NCBI RefSeq assembly: GCF_945859705.1
Contig: NC_079137.1
Span: 30,995,322 to 31,059,321, forward strand
Source: Episyrphus balteatus
Lineage: Eukaryota; Arthropoda; Insecta; Diptera; Syrphidae
Direction of reading: 5' to 3'
Length of the DNA stretch: 64,000 nucleotides
Below the pieces are notes generated by a model. The model was not told the DNA's origin and did not search any database. It was given only the letters and a program-made list of their open reading frames with translations. The number at the start of each line of letters is the position of its first letter. Positions within the stretch are counted from its first letter, which is position 1. Shown here piece by piece: positions 25,193 through 37,200 of the stretch. Made by a program: the position numbers and the translations under genes.

Positions 25193-25618
25193 GAGCCGAT
25201 TTTTCAATCTTCTAATAGACAGTCAGTTAACTGTTCGACGAATAAAGTTATTAGGCTCATAAACAATCAGATAAAAACATTGAATTTTTCAATCAAGAAT
25301 AATTTATTCTACAGAATAACAAACAAAAATTGTCAAATTCAAAAACATTTAAAATTAAACGTCATTTTTATTCATGATTGTTTTTGTTTCCTTGTATTCC
25401 ACTGTATTTTTTTCAAAATTCTTTCAAAACAGCTTTGACAACTGACACAATATTTTTTTGAGATTATTCCTTAGAATAATTTTTATTCGTCTCTGAAAGA
25501 AGCAGATAGTTTTATTCTTAGGAATAAGCTATATCTGCCTGTTGAAAAATTGATTTTTTCTCTATCCTTAGGAATAAGTACTAACTGACTGTTTAACTGA
25601 CTATTAAAAAATTGGCCC
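25193..25618 (+). mobile_element. MITE family copy C
   Basis: A 426-bp copy in the same orientation as copy B and only 405 bp downstream. TTA flanks both ends exactly (25190-25192 and 25619-25621). Internal sequence is highly similar to copy D. Confidence 0.8.
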
Positions 25619-25621
25619 TTA

Positions 25622-26675
25622 ATGTTTTTGAAATGTAAATTTTGTACAATTATATGTATAATTTGAAATTGCAACGCCTAGCTTTCACTTCTTGGTCGTT
25701 TGGTCATATTTTTGTATTCCTGTTACTTAAAAACACATTGAAATGATTCAGATTGAATATACAAATCGTTTTGCATCAAAATATCAAATTTAAAATTTTT
25801 TATCGAGATACGACCTTGTTAATCCAAGTGACGATTATGTAACCAGATTTACTCCTTCCCCCCGTATGTAAGTTTGTTTACTTTTTTTTAAGATTAATAT
25901 TATGGCGATATTTTTATTACAATTTTCATTTACCAAAACCATGATATCTTTAAGCGAAACTTGCAAGATTAACAACTCTCATGTAGAATATTAATTTTTT
26001 AACGATTATAGTGAAAAACCTCTTTATTTCGTATATGTGTACATCGAACATTAAGTACAGAACTTAAAATCATTTATCAGTCATTCATGTATGGTTTCAG
26101 TAATTCAACAAACGGCAACCCTCTTTATTCTGATAGCAAGCTTCTTATTTTACTTCTCCATTTATATTCTCCAATGAAATAAAACAAAAAAAAACTTTGA
26201 GAGAGACCTACTCTCCTCCACAATTTATCCAATACGTCATCGAAAACTGCGCGATTTGGTCACCTGGCTGTGTCTATCATTTAACCGATGGCGCTCTCTA
26301 GTTCACGTTTGCTGGGCACGTACTATGGGCCTTCGTCGGATGTTAAAAGGTTTTGAATAAATCGTTTTGCTCTCTCCAGAACAATAAAGTTTTAATTTGT
26401 TTATTTTGTCTAATGAAATCGTTTAATCGCATCCTCAAAGATTAATTTATTTTGATTTTTTTAATGAATTTGATCTCATGGAACAAAATATTAAGCAATA
26501 TTTGTTTTTTTGTTTCTTGAGATTTTTTATATTCATTGATAAAACGCATTTTGTCAAGCGGAGCGGTGCAGATGACGAATTCGAGATTCTTAAGTTTTCA
26601 TTATTATTTTTTTTTTAATTATTTATTTTTTCATTTCTATTTTGTTTCATATTTTATTCTTTTTGTTGTTCTACG
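25622..26675. other. Intergenic, no gene seen
   Basis: AT-rich with a somewhat CG-richer patch at 26220-26350 (GATGGCGCTCTCTAGTTCAC). No frame or element boundary was recognised. Confidence 0.35.
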
Positions 26676-26768
26676 ATGCGCGTTATTCTGTGTTTGATCC
26701 CCGTTTTGTGTTTCCACGTTTTCCACTTGGCTTCGCTTGACATCATCACAATGGGCGCCTCCAAATGA
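26676..26768 (+). other. Small signal-peptide-like ORF next to a strong splice donor
   Basis: ATG at 26676 opens a 30-codon frame whose start, MRVILCLIPVLCFHVFHLAS, is hydrophobic like a secretory signal. It reaches TGA at 26766-26768, and GTAAGTATT, an excellent donor, follows immediately at 26769. This could be a 5' untranslated exon with an upstream ORF, possibly even for GUSB, whose first visible exon begins after an acceptor at 31066. It could equally be chance. Confidence 0.2.
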
Positions 26769-27909
26769 TGTAAGTATTATGACCAAAACTGAATCTAGAA
26801 CTCTTGGCGGCACATGGTGTGTTGGTGTGGTGCACGCGATATTTGAATATCAAAAAATAAATATTTCAGTATTGTCTGTCGTCGGCGATGACTACGAACA
26901 AGACGCATATGACAAGTTGTAGGTGATTCCTGACTTTGTTTATTTGTTAGAAAGGCAAGGGAGGCGGTCAGCATAATGTTGTGCTCTGATTAGAAAACCT
27001 CATATTAGGTGATATGTTTCATATTTACTCTTTCCAAAGAAAAATAGACCAAAAGTTATTAGAAATAGTAATTATACGTTGTGAGTGGCAAGTGACAAGG
27101 TTGTTTTTTTTTTCGTTTTTGTCAGATAAGATAACAACAAATAATAAATTCTTTCATTAAGAGGGAGAGTAATAACTTTGCGTCAAAAAGAAATACAAAC
27201 ACGTCATACCTACTAGTAAAGTATCAATATTTTTGTTTGTAATTATATGTGGAAAAGCTTCAGTAGATATCCACTTACAATAAAGTATGGATATCTAATA
27301 ATTGTTTCCAGGGACACATCATTTAAGTTTACAAAGTATGTGATTCATATAGCCGTTAGAGTAACAGACCTTTATCATTCACCACTAACACTCATGGAAA
27401 TTGGAAGTTTGTTTGAACATTAACTTTACTCAGAATAATGACTTCAGTAGATATTTACTGACATAGACAACAATTACTTAAGGGTTGACAATACATAGTT
27501 GATGTTTGTTTTGTTTGTTTTTTTTGTTTCTTTTTTTTTTGTTTATATATACTAGTAGGCTTTGTTGTCTTTATTTATGTTTTTCTATTTATCTGTTCGG
27601 TTGAAATTTCTCCTGTCGGTGACTTGAAAATTTAAATACCACAGAAGTTGATGACAACGATATTAGACTATATACATATGATACCGATTTAAAAATCAGT
27701 ACTCAATGAATACGTTAAAGTGATGAAGAACAATAATTTCTATAGCAACTGTAGAATTTCTAACCTATGCTTTTTTAATTATTTAAAAAATCAAAGAATC
27801 TGTTTTTGATACTCTGCCTACATATCGTTGGGGAACCTTCCACCTGAAATAGCTATTTTCCTTGTAATTAATGTTCAACTTAATTGTGTTTTGCTCCTTT
27901 TTAATTTTA
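26769..27909. other. Intergenic or intronic, no gene seen
   Basis: No supported feature. A T-rich tract lies at 27500-27545. Confidence 0.35.
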
Positions 27910-28272
27910 GCTGTGTTTTATTTTCCTCGTGATCCGGATCAGATCATTAATTTATTTGCGAAACAATAACAAAACAAAACCCTGCTTTTGTTGCCATAAC
28001 TACAATGACCTGAAAAGTGAAAAAGTGGGAAATTTACAAAAGTAAAAAATTTTTATTTCCTCTTAGTTTTAGGAAAAAAACTAACAAAATAGTTTTTTTT
28101 GACAAAAAAAATAAGCTTTCTGCATCATTATTTTTAATTTTGTGGTCGGAAAAACTGTCACAAAATGAGTTTGAAAATTTTGACTTTTTGCAAAAAATGG
28201 CCGTTGTAGTTATACCTTAAAGCTAATAAAAACAATGATCTGATATAGATCACGAGGAAAATAAAACACAGC
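27910..28272. mobile_element. Short-armed foldback enclosing a MITE
   Basis: The left arm GCTGTGTTTTATTTTCCTCG (from 27910) through CAGATCATT is complemented by AATGATCTG through CGAGGAAAATAAAACACAGC ending at 28272. Between the arms lies a copy of the second TTAA MITE family. Confidence 0.6.
27993..28216 (+). mobile_element. Copy of the ACTACAATGACC MITE family
   Basis: It starts GCCATAACTACAATGACC and ends GCCGTTGTAGTTATACC. It matches the element at 49481-49720 along its length, including AATAAGCTTTCTRCATCATT and GTCACAAAATGA. TTAA is present on the right (28217-28220) but not recognisable on the left. The 67-codon frame 28017-28220 is element sequence. Confidence 0.6.
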
Positions 28273-31066
28273 TTTTGTTCCATCTGCATCAAAAACTATG
28301 CTTATATGGAGCACAGAGAAACACATAAGTCTTCTTTTCTTCAACAGAAATGCTTTTTAAAAAGCGTCATAACATGTTTTACATTAATATTTCACAAAAC
28401 AAGTACATATTGCAAAAAATATCACTAGAATCGAATAAATAAGTGTTGAATTGAATAAATAAGCGTTTTTAAAGTATTATCAGAGGTTTTATTTTGCCTC
28501 AAAATTGGGTTGAAAACTAACAAAGCACTGGATATAAGTGACCAAAAGTGTATGTAACTCTAAACTAGACCACAAACAAGAAATATAATAAAAAAAAACT
28601 TTATTTTCCATCATATCATTGCTCTTAAAATATTTGATTGTCATTTTTCAACAGAACTCTTAAAACAATACTAAAATAGTTTTTCTGAACAATGGGTGAT
28701 AGGCGCATTCGATTTTAAGGCCTGTCCTGTAACTTATAGCAAAACAATTCTATATAAGTATAAATAATTATATTATGCAAGCAATACACAATGTTTGTAA
28801 GCTAAAGATGAATAAGATCGACTAAATTACTCATTTGCTCTTATGAAATGTAAGATATAAAATGTATATATGTATGTAGATATACATACATATGTATATG
28901 TATAAACAAAAAAAATAACGTAGTTACCCTTATGGAATGAGAGCTTTAAAAGATAGAGTTATGGGAAAAACCTTCAATACGTTCAGATTGCTCAAGTGTT
29001 TTTTTTTTCTGCAATGACACTGAGGTCATAGATTCTTCAAACTTGGCTAAGTTTGTAGAACTCAAACGCAGTTATGAGCTATAATTAAAACAAATAAATG
29101 TACGAACATGCTTATATTATTTTAATTAGAATCTATCCAAAATATTTATCTGTGGTATGATAGTTAAGTGGTTATCACCCCTTCGACATCGATAGTATCT
29201 GATGGTCACTCGAATGGTATATTTGCCATTTGAGAAATGAAGATCCATGTTAAGAAAAAAGTGCACGATTTGGTATTGTACGAATGAGGATCGAAAGTTT
29301 TACCAAAAGATAAAAACATCGCTTTGCAGGGTATAAACTCCGAGCTAAAGCCTACAATAATGACCAAGAGCTCTTAGTAATGGAGTTGCAGTCTATGTTA
29401 ACGACTAAGCAAAATATTTTCGGAAACTTAAAAATACTAACAAATTATAAGAGCGCTGTAAATGAAGATCGTAACTAGAGAAAAATAAAATTACTCGGAT
29501 GATTTTAATTTTTGCTTTTGAAGAGAAAATACCAAAATTTCCTAGGATAATGAACGACTCACTATCACATTGGCGCGTATGCATAAAAAATAGTAAATAC
29601 TAGCAATATGAAATTAATAAGTATAAACTAGGTTTGATATGCACAAAATGTGGATATAAAACGTTCGTACTTTGCTATTTTTCAAGTAAAAGCATTTACT
29701 ACATATTTGTATGCATATGAATGACCCATTATCTATTTAATTTTATGTCAGATAACGTTTTGCATATGGTTTTTTTTTTTTTTTTTTTTTTTTTTTCTTT
29801 GAGGTCATTAAAAACACAGTGGTCTATATTGACATAATGAGTTGGAACACTTTTGGAAAAAAAGATGATAACTTAAAAATGTCTTGATGTGTGCGCTTAT
29901 TATAAACCAATGGACATAATTGATCTTCAAAATAACATTTAATCTTATCTTTATGGGTTCTTTGATTAATTATAAATTTATTTACCAATATAATATTGGT
30001 AGTTTCTGTTTGATTTGATTTTTTTTTAGAAATCGTTTTAGTTTCTGTTTGATACTAAAACATGTCATTAGTATTGTTAACCTATAGTAAATCACTATGA
30101 TAGAATTTTTTGATGTGAAAACAGGTGTGTTCTTTCCTTACTTTTGAAAATATCAGAACGGTCTTTTGGCCCAAGTAATTGAACAAACGTAGAATCTTCC
30201 TTTATTAAAAACGTTTCTAATTTCAAATTCGGAGTTCGGATTTATTGTTTTTTTTTTTTTTTTACAACCATTTAGACACGATCTGTAATAAGATATTGTC
30301 ATTCTTTCAAGCTACTAACAATAACCACCATTTGCATTAATATTTTTTTTGTTTTTTTTTTCAAATTTAATACTCCTGCACCATTTTAAGTGGGAAAATT
30401 CAATTTCAGCCAACAGCTATTTTAAGTAAATAAAGTTAATAAATTTACGTAAATATTCCTTTATTGACCAACAAAAGAAATTAAAAAAGAAAACACGAAA
30501 ATGTTCTACTTTTAAAATTTAATTATTTTATTCGAATGCATTTCAAACTGATCTACTGCCCATAATTCAGCAAATAACAATATTTAAAGAATTTACTTTT
30601 TCAATCCACATTTTTTATTAATGTAAACTTATGTTCTTGGACAAAAGGTTTTCAGCAGCAAATATATTTTAAATTCCATAATTTTTAATTCAAAAAATAA
30701 ATTCTCAGGAAATAGTACAAAACGATTGCAATCTACGAGTTCATTATAAAATAAATAATTTACCAGTCGTCAATTTATTAGTTAGAAATGAATTTGAACA
30801 TTAAATAATAACAACAAAGAATACTCACAGACGCCCGCATTGAGGAAATAAATTCAAGATTTTGTTTACCTGATAATAAGTTTATTTTTCTGCATGAGTT
30901 TTGTAAGATTCTAATTTAAAAAAAAAAGTTGTATTTAGTTGCAAACATAAAAATCGCAAGCATGGAACGGTTTTGCCGAATTTGTCGGTTTATTATTTTT
31001 TTTTTTTATTTTTGTTTTTTGTTTGAATATTTTTATTTTGGTTTTTGTTTGAATTCTATTTTACAG
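28273..31066. other. Intergenic DNA upstream of GUSB
   Basis: No supported gene. It contains a near-palindromic ATACATACATATGTATATGT tract at about 28883-28902 and a T run of nearly 30 bases (about 29770-29797). The GUSB promoter and any untranslated first exon must lie here or further upstream. I could not fix a TATA box or initiator. Confidence 0.35.
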
Positions 31067-31083
31067 CTTTTTCGCTTCTTGCT

Positions 31084-31293
31084 ATGGGTGCTGTTGCTTA
31101 TCTTGTTCATTTTGCGATAGGAATGATCATCCTTAACAATGAGGTCAGTCAAACCAAAGGAATACTGTATCCTCGGGAATCTGAAACAAGGGATGTCCGC
31201 AGTCTGGATGGCATGTGGAATTTCCTGAAATCGGATGAAAGCAATCCTACCCAAGGTGTTCGAGACAAATGGTATATGGATGATCTCAGTAAA
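31084..31293 (+). CDS. GUSB: GUSB coding exon 1
   Basis: Encodes residues 1-70: a hydrophobic, signal-like start (MGAVAYLVHFAIGMIIL), then GILYPRES and LDGMWNF, matching the mature start of animal beta-glucuronidases. The exon may begin at 31067 after a TTTTACAG acceptor, which makes an upstream untranslated exon likely. Donor GTAAGT is at 31294, phase 0. Confidence 0.85.
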
Positions 31294-34200
31294 GTAAGTT
31301 TGTACTTTAAGCATTTATTGGTTTGAGATGCCGATTCTTATATTTTTTTTTTTCGAAATCTAGGTAAAACCAACAATACCAATGCCAGTGCCAGCAAGTT
31401 ACAATGATGTAACGACAGAGGTTAGCTTGAGAGATCATGTGGGAACAGTGTGGTACGACAGAAAGTTCTTCGTACCAAAAGCATGGGAAGCCGGTCATAG
31501 AGTCTGGATCCGCTTTGGTAGCGTCCATTATGAAGCTTTTGTGGTAAGACCAAAATATTTATTGCAATTCTTCAAAAAACCATATATAATTTCTCATTTG
31601 CAGTGGATAAATGGTCAAATGGCTATGAAACATGAAATGGGTCATCTTCCATTTGAAGCAGAGATCTCAGATCTTGTAAATTATGGGAGAGAAAATCGAA
31701 TCACAGTCCTGTGTGATAACGCTTTGATTCAGACAACAGTGCCTCAAGGGAAGATCACTGAAGTCGCTAAGTAATTCACTCCTTTTGTTCTTAACTTAAC
31801 TAAATTAAATTCATTGGTATATTTAAGGGATGGAGGTGTGTCAATAGTACAAACATACACTTTTGATTTCTTCAATTATGCCGGTATTCACCGATCTGTG
31901 CATTTATTTACAACTCCAAAAGTTTTCATTGAGGAAGTCGAAGTGACAACAGATCTTAATGTAGAAAACACAGGTAACAATCCATAAATCATTGAAAGTT
32001 GATTTCATTGACAATTTCGGGTGTGTTTCCAGGATTTGTTTATTATAAAATTAGCAGCAATGGAACAAATGACTTGAAAGGTCTTTATGTGCAAGTTCAA
32101 CTTCGGGATCGAGAAGGAGTTATTGTTGCAAATGAAACATCAAAATCAGATTTGAAAGGAGTTCTCAAAGTTCCAAAGGCAATGCCTTGGTGGCCATATC
32201 TTATGCATCCAGAACCTGGATATTTATATCAAATGGAAGTGTTTTTGCATGATGACAATGCAAGTATTTTGGATGTGTATCGATTGAAAATTGGCATCCG
32301 AACGCTGACATGGAATAATACGTCTTTTATGATTAACGGAAAACCAATTTATTTCCGAGGATTCGGCAGGCATGAAGATTCTGATGTACTTACAAGTTTA
32401 TAATGGTTATTTTCTTGTTTGATAAAAATTACTCTTTTTGCAGATCCGTGGTAAGGGCTTGGATTTTGCTCTTTTGACAAGGGACTTTAATCTATTAAAA
32501 TGGATCGGGGCAAATGCATATCGGACGTCGCATTATCCTTATTCAGAGGAGTCGATGCAATTTGCTGATGAGCACGGCATTATGATAATTGACGAGTGCC
32601 CCAGTGTGGATACAGAGTAAGTAAGGGAAGGCTCTCACTTTTTCCCCACAATTAAGGGATGCGGTCAACCTATGTATTTAGTTGAAGACAATGGACCGCT
32701 TAAAAGTGAGAGTGGTTAAACAAGTTATAAGATTGAAAAATGGATAGAGTTGTACTAAAATGGTAACAGGGAAGAGCCCCTTCTTACTTGTGTACTATCT
32801 TTTCTGTAGGCTGCAGTAAGGAGCTGGTTTTAAATATTACTATATACCAATATTACCCATAGTCACTTTTAAAGGGAAAGAAAGCCCGTTAGTTTCTTTT
32901 TTGGTTGGAGATGGTTGAGATTGAGATGAGATAACCCTGGCAGGTGTTATAGCACTGATCTGCAGATAGAACAGTATTTTTCGTTCAGAACTAAACATAT
33001 GTATTTAACAAATGTTAATGTTGGCTACTTCTTTGATATTTGTATTTCGGATCAAGGCATTATTATGGGTATAAATTAAAATAAGATCTTCGGTGTTGTT
33101 TGCCTCCTTTGAAAAACTACAGTAAAATGACTATGCATGTACCTACGTTGCTAACTTTTTGTGAATAATATTAAAGGATAACATACCATACATACATTTT
33201 GTATAAATTGAATTTATTATCACCACAAAAAAAGAAACGCTAACAAGATACAAGTAATTTTAATTTAAAAACCTTTCGCTTAATTTTACTTCAGATAAAC
33301 AAATATTTACCGACTAGACATCCATTATCCAAAACAACTGTTATCAGTCGTGAAGAATCTGCCTTACCTACAAAAAACTGAGCATACAACAGGGTTGTTG
33401 TTGAGGCATGAAACGTCGAAATCTTATTGTTTTTCTTTTTTAAAACCTAGCACGCAATTTTCAAGTCTCCAAAGTCAATCCAGCGAACAATAACGAAAAA
33501 ATACCATCGAGTATTATGTCAAAGTAATAATAAAAATACAAATAAAAAAATTCAAGAAAAAATATCAGACAATAAGTTCGCAGACCGAGAATAGGTATGT
33601 ACATTTTAGCTCCCATACAAATTAAGGGCCAGTAGTTGTATATTTAATCCGTGGATCAGCGACTTTTATCTTCTGAAATCGATAGTAAAGCCTAGTACGC
33701 AGCTGAAGCGAAGCGAAATTTTTCATACAAAAATTCGATAGCGAAATCTTGAACGAAATTAAATTTGTTTTATTTTTACTTTAAAACTTATTTTCTGATG
33801 TTTTTTCTTGAATTTTTTTATTTGTATTTTTAGAGCCAATTTTTCAATCTTCTAATAAACAGTCAGTTAACTGTTCGACGAATAAAGTTATTAGGCTCAT
33901 AAACAATCAGATAAAAACATTGAATTTTTCAATCAAGAATAATTTATTCTACAGAATAACAAAAAAAAATTTTCAATTTCAAAAATATTTAAAATTAAAC
34001 GTCATTTTTATTCATGATTGTTTTTGTTTTCTTGTTTTCCACTGTATTTTTTTCAAAATTCTTTCAAAACAGCTTTGACAACTGGCACAATATATTTATT
34101 GAGATTATTCCTTAGAATAATTTTATTCGTCTCTGAAAGAAGCAGATAGATTTATTCTTAGGAATAAGCTATATCTGCCTGTTGAAAAATTGATTTTTTC

Positions 34201-37200
34201 TCTATCCTTAGGAATAAGTACTAACTGACTGTTTAACTGACTATTGAAAAATTGGCCCTTAGTCCAGTAATTTTAGGTTTTATCTGCGGAAAATTCCTAC
34301 TGGGCTGAATTTTGGTATACAGCTTAAAGCCTAGTACGCAGATCGCACTAAAATTTATCTTTCATACAAATTTCCTCCAAAGATAAATTTTATCGAGGAT
34401 TTTTAGCCAGGTAGTACGCAGTTCACGCGCTAAATTCGAATTCTCATCTACTACTTTAGCAAAAAGTCTCCACTCAATTTAGCTCGCGAAATAATGCTCA
34501 GCGCATTTTTTCACAGATAAAGCCCAGTACGCAGATCGCGCTAAACTAAATTTTATCTCTACAATTTTTATCTCTACACGCGTTCGCTAAAAGCCAAGAT
34601 AAATTAAAATTTAAAAATAACGGCTGAATCACAGTTTCATTTCCTTATACCAGCTTACATTCAATATTACATTACATATTTTTTTTACCGGCAGAATACC
34701 TTTTTACGCTCTCATTTTGTTTTATTCCTCTTCTTTTATATATTCCAAGGTTTTTTTGCCTCTTACTCCTCGCAGCAACAACAACAACCACAAAAATGTC
34801 AAAATTTATCTGTGAAAAAATGCGCTGAGCATTATTTCGCGAGCTTAATTGAGTGGAGACTTTTTGCAAAAGTAGTAGATGAGAATTCGAATTTAGCGCG
34901 TGAACTGCGTACTACCTGGCTAAAAATCCTCGCTAAAATTTATCTTTGGAGGAAATATGTATGAAAGATAAATTTTAGCGCGATCTGCGTACTAGGCTTA
35001 AATTTAGACATTTTTGTGGTTGTTGTTGTTGCTGGAAGGAATAAGAGACAAAAACAACCTTGGAATATATAAAAGAAGAGGAATAAAACAAAATGAGAGC
35101 GAAAAAAGATATTCTGCAGGTAAAAAAAATATGTAAAGTTATATTGAATGTAAAGCTGGTATAAGTAAATGAAACTGTGATCCAGCCGTTATTTTTAAAT
35201 TTAAATTTATCTTGGCTTTTATCGAACGCGTGTAGAGATAAAAATTGTCGAGATAAAATTTAGTTTAGCGCGATCTGCGTACTGGGCTTAATGACGGCTT
35301 TGTTATGAAGATGTGAAAAATCGACATTTATCGTGTCCGCGTTAAGAGTTATAGGGATCAAAAGGTCACGAAAAGTTTTTTGCAAATATCTCGCGATTGA
35401 TCGGAGGTCATCAGAGGTTATATAAAAATTGATGGTCGTGAAATTATCTAAAACATATGTATGTCCAGCTAATTTTTCTGTAAGATGAACCGTTTCGCGA
35501 GTAAAGCACAGAGAAGGTGACTAGATTGCACTCACATACGAAAAAATACATATTTTTGGTTTATTTTGCTCGATTTTTGAGGTTTTTATCGAAGTAGCTT
35601 AAATTTTTTTTAGTTTCATTAACTTATCTTATTACGTAAATACGGATTAACTAAAAAAAATAAAAATGTACACATTGGGATAAAAAATATTATGCAAAAG
35701 GGGGAACCACGTTTTTTTGAAATTTTGTGTTTCCCTTTTTTGTACAATAAGTGCCTTCATTATTAAGAACACACTTTTTAAACATGGTTGGTTTTGAGCT
35801 TGGTATAAGCCTTAAAATACCATTAAGCTTTTTCAGAAGCTAATTTTGTACTGCTATAAGGTATTCTGCAACTTTTCTCTTGAGAAGCTCCAAACGACAT
35901 TTTCCATGGAATTCATGTTTGGAAAATTGATAACAAACTCAAAACTAAAATTGAACCATGTTTAAAAAGTGTTTTCTTAATAATGAAGGCACTTATTGTA
36001 CAAAAAAGGGAAACATACAACATTTCCAAAAAACGTGATTCCCCCTTTTGCATAATATTTTTTATCCCAATGTGTACATTTTTATTTTTTTTTAGTTAAC
36101 CCGTATTTACGTAATAAGATAAGTTAATAAAACTAAAAAAATTTAAGCTACTTCGATAAAAACCTCAAAAATCGAGCAAAATAAACCAAAAATATGTATT
36201 TTTTCGTATGTGAGTTCAATCTAGTCACCTTCTCTGCGCTCTACTCGCGAAACGGTTCATCTTACAGAAAAATGTTCTGGACATAGTTGTAGATAATTTC
36301 ACGACCATCAATTTTTATACAACCTCTGATGTCCTTCGATCAATAGGTCGCGAGATATTTGCAAAAAACTTTTCGTGACCTTTTGATCCCTATAACTCTT
36401 AACGCGGACACGATATCAATGTCGATTTTTCACATCTTCATAACAAAGCCGTCATTAAGCTGTATACCAAAATTCAGCCCAGTAGGAATTTTTCCGCAGA
36501 TTGGGATTAAAAATGACTAAAATTACTGGGCTATTTAACAATTTTTACTTTGCTGTTTTAACAAATAAATCCTCACAAAATCGGGCTATCTTCACCTTGT
36601 GAGGTAATTGGGACTTGTGAGGTATCAGTGAGGTTGGCGAGAATAAGACTTCCTGTAAGGCTTAATACACTGTTCGAGCTGAACTCAATTTTATCTCTAC
36701 AATTTGTATCTCTACACGCATTTGCTAAAGCATATTATATACTCCGGTGAAGTGAACGTGAATACATCGCAACTTGTGAACAATTGAAATTCATCGCTGG
36801 TAAACAGTTCAAATTTAATTATCTCATGAACACTCACACAATGAACAAAATACACACATTCTGTTTTTTCTTCAATTTTCAAATTTATTTGTTCGAAAAA
36901 AATATATAGGAAGCATAGATATACTCATGCTAAAATTCAAAATTTTAATAGCTTCCCCTTTGTGAAAGAGATTCCCGTACATTTTGCACTTGAACTACTT
37001 CACTGGTCGTGAAGCAAAACTCTCCAATTTTTTCTACACGAAGGTTCACAAAGATGTTCACGGGTGAACGAAAAATACAAATTTGTATGGCTTCACGACT
37101 TGCTTCACAAGCATGTACTAGGCTTAAAAGCCTAGGGTCGAATTACGGCACACGTTCGTTAGCGTATGGTCGTATTATGTCTCTATCTTTTTCTACTAAT

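Noticed and set aside
29150..29215. GTTAAGTGGTTATCACCCC, resembling the D-arm and anticodon arm of a tRNA-Asp-like gene
   Set aside because: No matching T-arm B-box follows at the right spacing and no acceptor stem pairs, so it is not a tRNA.
30929..31120. Frame beginning with a MERFCRICRF stretch (from 30962), reminiscent of a ZAD-type zinc-finger start
   Set aside because: After CRIC the frame runs into poly-T-encoded Phe residues and ends with TAG at 31118-31120 out of phase with GUSB. It overlaps the polypyrimidine tract of the GUSB acceptor, so the resemblance is chance.
31033..31528. Antisense frames over GUSB exons 1-2
   Set aside because: They are mirror images of the strongly supported GUSB exons and show no domain of their own.
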